Shown piece by piece: positions 61,328 to 64,000 of a stretch of 64,000 nt of DNA. The translations under genes were made by a program, and so were the position numbers. Below the pieces are notes generated by a model. That model did not search any database. It had not been told where the DNA came from and saw only the letters and a list, made by a program, of their open reading frames with translations. The stretch is from SIG575 sp045542485 (GTDB lineage: Bacteria > Bacillota > Clostridia > Oscillospirales > Acutalibacteraceae), in the NCBI GenBank assembly GCA_045542485.1, contig JAZQLC010000027.1, positions 22,199 through 86,198 of the forward strand, in the 5' to 3' direction. Positions within the stretch are counted from its first letter, which is position 1. Every line of letters starts with the position of its first letter.

Positions 61328-62050
61328 ATGAAATATGTAAAAACAGAAAAATACGATATTGATATAATCAATCAAAAAATTATGGGGCCTAACCCACTCA
61401 AATTAGAAGAAGAACTGATGAAAGACAACCAAATCAAAACAGGTGCCATTGTTATGGATTTGGGCAGCGGACAAGGAATCACATCTGTATTTTTAGCAAA
61501 AGAGTACGGCTTTAAGGTTTATGCAACCGACCTTTGGAGTGAGCAGGAAGAAAATCAGAAATTCTTTGCTGAAATGGGATTAACGGAGGAAGAAATTGTT
61601 GCTGTAAAAGCTGACGCTACGGATTTGAAATATGAAAAAGATTTTTTCGATGCAGTTGTCAGTACAGATTCCTACAATTATTTCGGAAGAGATGCTCACT
61701 ATCTGGATGAAAAGCTTCTGCCCTTTGTAAAGAAAGGCGGCTATATTTATATAGTTGTTCCCGGAATGAAAAAGGACTGCCATAATAATATTCCAAAAGA
61801 ACTGTTGTTATCCTGGACCCCTGAACAATTAGACTATATCCACGATATAGAATATTGGAAAAATATTGTTTCAAAATCTGAAAACAGTGAAATTGTTTCC
61901 ATTTATCAGATGGAAAGTAATGAAGAGTGCTGGAACGATTGGATACAATGCGACAACGAATATGCCGTAAATGACAGAAAGGCTATTGAGGCAGGAGCTT
62001 GTAAATATCTGAACTTTATTGCTATTGTTTTAAAGAAAAAAGAGTTCTGA
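61328..62050 (+). CDS. Class I SAM-dependent methyltransferase
   Basis: Protein of 240 residues, ATG preceded by AAGGAG. AIVMDLGSGQGITSVFLAK (~41-59) is motif I, VYATDL (~65-70) motif II, VKADATDL (~94-101) motif III-like and FDAVVSTDSYNYFG (~107-120) motif IV. The closest type known to me is the small-molecule methyltransferase group with cyclopropane-synthase-like core. Substrate unknown. It stands alone with a terminator directly downstream. Confidence 0.85.
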   Translation: MKYVKTEKYDIDIINQKIMGPNPLKLEEELMKDNQIKTGAIVMDLGSGQGITSVFLAKEYGFKVYATDLWSEQEENQKFFAEMGLTEEEIVAVKADATDLKYEKDFFDAVVSTDSYNYFGRDAHYLDEKLLPFVKKGGYIYIVVPGMKKDCHNNIPKELLLSWTPEQLDYIHDIEYWKNIVSKSENSEIVSIYQMESNEECWNDWIQCDNEYAVNDRKAIEAGACKYLNFIAIVLKKKEF

Positions 62051-62095
62051 TAACCAAGACATTACCGTAAAAGCAGAAAAGTTGTAATATATATA

Positions 62096-62130
62096 ACGGG
62101 CAGTGCATCGAAATGCACTGCCCGTGTTTT
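62096..62130. terminator. Terminator after the methyltransferase
   Basis: GGGCAGTGCA pairs perfectly with TGCACTGCCC around TCGAAA, followed by GTGTTTTTG. It also faces the converging oxidoreductase gene. Confidence 0.85.
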
Positions 62131-62158
62131 TGATTTCTATACCCTTTCAGGTTACATT

Positions 62159-63847
62159 TTATCCTATTTCAAAATCAAACAATCTGAAATCTTCTGCGCC
62201 GTGTGTGGATACGGGAACAAAGCGGATCTGTTTAACGCACCAATTCACAGAGTGTTTTACGAATCTCCGGTGATTATCGGTAATATGAATTTCTTTTATC
62301 TCACCGTTTTCGGTAATTCCCTGAATCTTGTACTCCTTAATCAAAGTTTCGGGCAGTCTGAATTTTGTCTGCACCAGAGGATAATTGCAGGGCATATTAT
62401 GATAATCACGGTTAAGGTCACTGTCAAAAACAAGTCTGATTTTGCTTATTTTTGTATCCGTATCAAAATGATATTCGATAAAATCGTTTTCTTTGCCTGT
62501 CCAGAGATTTTCTTCGCCTCTGTCAACTCCGTTGCGGATGATTTCGGCGGAACATTCTGCTTTTTCGGTAAGCTCGGGCAACTTTCTTTCGTGCCAAGGA
62601 ATTAAGCAGTCATCATCCATTAAAGTCTGCTGTAATTTGCCGATATCAACTTTTTCAGGTGTCACACCGTCTTTTATTGCCTGTGCTACCGCAGTTCCCA
62701 GAGCCTGGCCTAAAACGGCACAGGTTGCCATTACTCTGGACGAGCTGAGTGCCGCGTGGGTAACACTGATATTTCTTCCTGCAAAGCAAAGATTTTCGAT
62801 ATTTTTTGAAAGCATACATCTCAGCGGCAGACCCCAAGGTGTGGGTGCAGGATGAAAGATTGTAGGATATCCTTTTTGGTAATAGAAGCCTTCGGGGAAA
62901 TGGTCATCCATACTCCAACCGGCATAGGCTACAATGTCCGTGAATCTGCCTTCTGATTCAACATCATTCTGAGTTACTATGTGTTTTCCCACATACCTTC
63001 TGCTTTCCCTTTTACCGGGCAGAAAGCCTACCCACTCAAGCTCCCAGTTTTCTACACCGTGTTCACCGTAATTCTTCATATGGTCCCACACACCATAGCA
63101 AATCTTCAAAAGCTCCTCACGGCATCTGTCAGAATCGTGAACACAGTCCCACTCGCCGCCGATTTCAATCCACCAGAAGTTATTGTTTTTATCGTGGTCT
63201 TTAAAGGGCAAGTCCTCATCCGAGGTATATTTATATGCCCATTCGGGCGGTGTGAAAGGTACAGGGTGGTCGGTTTCCTTTATCTGAAAAAGACAACTCA
63301 TTCCCATAGTCTTTTTGTCACGAATTTCGGGCGGAATAGTTTCACCGAAATCACTTTTAGCTTCTCTGCCATACATAAATTCTGCTCCCGTCAGGGTGGA
63401 AAGAACAGAATCTCCCGAGCAATCAGCAAAATATTCGGCTTTCACGATATGAAAGGTTTCAGCATTGGATTGCCACGCCTTGACACTTTCAATTTTATTT
63501 CCGTCCATTACGCAATCAAGACAACTTGAATTAAGGAGAAGTGTAAGATTTTCTTCCGCCAGTGCCTTCTGATAAAGCACACTGTCCCACAGAGAGTATT
63601 TTAGCGACGGATTCTGGTAGAAATTTTCAAGCATAATTTCCTCAATTATACCACCCTCGCGGTTATCTTTGCCGTGGCAACCACCTATCCACATACGGAT
63701 TTCACTCGAAGCATTACCGCCAAGAACAGAGCGGTCTTGAATCAGAACAACTTTAATGCCGTGACGCGCCGCAGCAATTCCACAGCAAAGCCCCGCCATA
63801 CCTCCGCCGATAATACACAGGTCTGTTTTATATTCAAGAGTTCTCAT
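62159..63847 (-). CDS. FAD-dependent oxidoreductase (FAD_oxidored type) with C-terminal beta domain
   Basis: Protein of 562 residues, from the ATG seven bases after AGGGG. LCIIGGGMAGLCCGIAAA (~10-27) is the FAD Rossmann loop, VLGGNASSEIRMWIGGCHG (~42-60) the next conserved stretch and ENLCFAGRNISVTHAALSSS (~365-384) the late GR-x-x-S motif of this family, often found with glycan-utilisation genes. The last ~130 residues form a jelly-roll or discoidin-like domain. No signal peptide. Substrate unknown, probably a sugar or sugar-derived acid. It is preceded by a strong promoter and an upstream palindrome. Confidence 0.87.
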   Translation of the reverse strand: MRTLEYKTDLCIIGGGMAGLCCGIAAARHGIKVVLIQDRSVLGGNASSEIRMWIGGCHGKDNREGGIIEEIMLENFYQNPSLKYSLWDSVLYQKALAEENLTLLLNSSCLDCVMDGNKIESVKAWQSNAETFHIVKAEYFADCSGDSVLSTLTGAEFMYGREAKSDFGETIPPEIRDKKTMGMSCLFQIKETDHPVPFTPPEWAYKYTSDEDLPFKDHDKNNNFWWIEIGGEWDCVHDSDRCREELLKICYGVWDHMKNYGEHGVENWELEWVGFLPGKRESRRYVGKHIVTQNDVESEGRFTDIVAYAGWSMDDHFPEGFYYQKGYPTIFHPAPTPWGLPLRCMLSKNIENLCFAGRNISVTHAALSSSRVMATCAVLGQALGTAVAQAIKDGVTPEKVDIGKLQQTLMDDDCLIPWHERKLPELTEKAECSAEIIRNGVDRGEENLWTGKENDFIEYHFDTDTKISKIRLVFDSDLNRDYHNMPCNYPLVQTKFRLPETLIKEYKIQGITENGEIKEIHITDNHRRFVKHSVNWCVKQIRFVPVSTHGAEDFRLFDFEIG

Positions 63848-63886
63848 CACAATTCCCCTTTGCAATATATTTCTTAAATCAATTTT

Positions 63887-63980
63887 ATTATACAACAAAT
63901 ATTATCGCCATGCAACGCTGAGCACTTTTTATAAATCGGATTTTTCTTCGCAAAACCTCATAGTAGAAAATTTCTACTAT
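63887..63980 (-). promoter_or_regulatory. Oxidoreductase promoter and upstream 21-bp palindrome
   Basis: TTGCAT (63910-63915), 17 bases, TATAAT (63887-63892) on the minus strand. Forty-five bases upstream of the -35 is a perfect palindrome, ATAGTAGAAA-A-TTTCTACTAT (63960-63980), placed as an activator site for this gene or an operator for a gene beyond the window. Confidence 0.65.
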
Positions 63981-64000
63981 CAGAAGAATTATTTTCAATG

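Overview
The window reads as chromosome of a low-to-mid GC, Gram-positive, endospore-forming Clostridia bacterium, probably an uncultured gut or rumen member of the Oscillospirales/Ruminococcaceae type (lineage inferred). The evidence is a complete spoIVA behind a sigma-E-like promoter, strong GGAGG ribosome binding sites with frequent TTG and GTG starts, a SipW-type signal peptidase, Firmicutes-type sigma-A promoters with 17-bp spacers, and many secreted or membrane proteins for using host or plant glycans.

Layout. (1) 1-16579, minus strand: one long transcription unit. From its promoter it reads: degenerate EAL protein, membrane-anchored beta protein, TasA/CalY-like secreted protein, SipW-like signal peptidase, membrane-anchored McrB-type AAA+ ATPase, a DUF2357-like protein with a ~450-residue charged coiled coil, and a giant GLUG-repeat surface protein of more than 2800 residues that runs off the window. 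This is the best candidate for an undescribed system: a SipW-dependent surface fibre or adhesin locus that has recruited the McrB/DUF2357 pair but has no visible nuclease. (2) 16738-25290: a ThuA/Gfo-Idh-MocA operon divergent from a GH89-like, hexosamine-kinase-like, GDPD-like and L-serine dehydratase operon. (3) 25302-28627: small membrane protein, an HTH-membrane-lipase fusion and an alpha/beta hydrolase pair. (4) 28657-34838: an operon of GPH-like transporter, membrane LRR protein, GH42 beta-galactosidase and two lipoproteins. (5) 34925-38318: a histidine phosphatase fused to a kinase-like remnant, a cold-shock protein and spoIVA. (6) 38359-45028: secreted PHP phosphoesterase, then a convergent operon of ChbG-like deacetylase, beta-helix protein, metallophosphoesterase and sulfatase. 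(7) 45080-50100: SDR gene, tRNA-Arg, and a decayed integrative element reduced to one chimera of a polyvalent protein and an integrase tail. (8) 50215-56815: SGNH hydrolase, second metallophosphoesterase, and a second transporter/LRR pair with a GDPD. (9) 57016-64000: a TetR plus BspA-like LRR surface protein operon, a methyltransferase and an FAD-dependent oxidoreductase.

The genes suggest a glycan forager. Extracellular sulfatase, phosphoesterases, deacetylase and glycosidases trim substrates, GPH-like permeases paired with LRR membrane proteins import products, and a hexosamine kinase and Gfo/Idh/MocA enzymes act inside. Large secreted repeat proteins (GLUG, LRR_5/BspA) and a TasA-like fibre would mediate contact with surfaces. 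No CRISPR array, rRNA operon or complete mobile element is visible.
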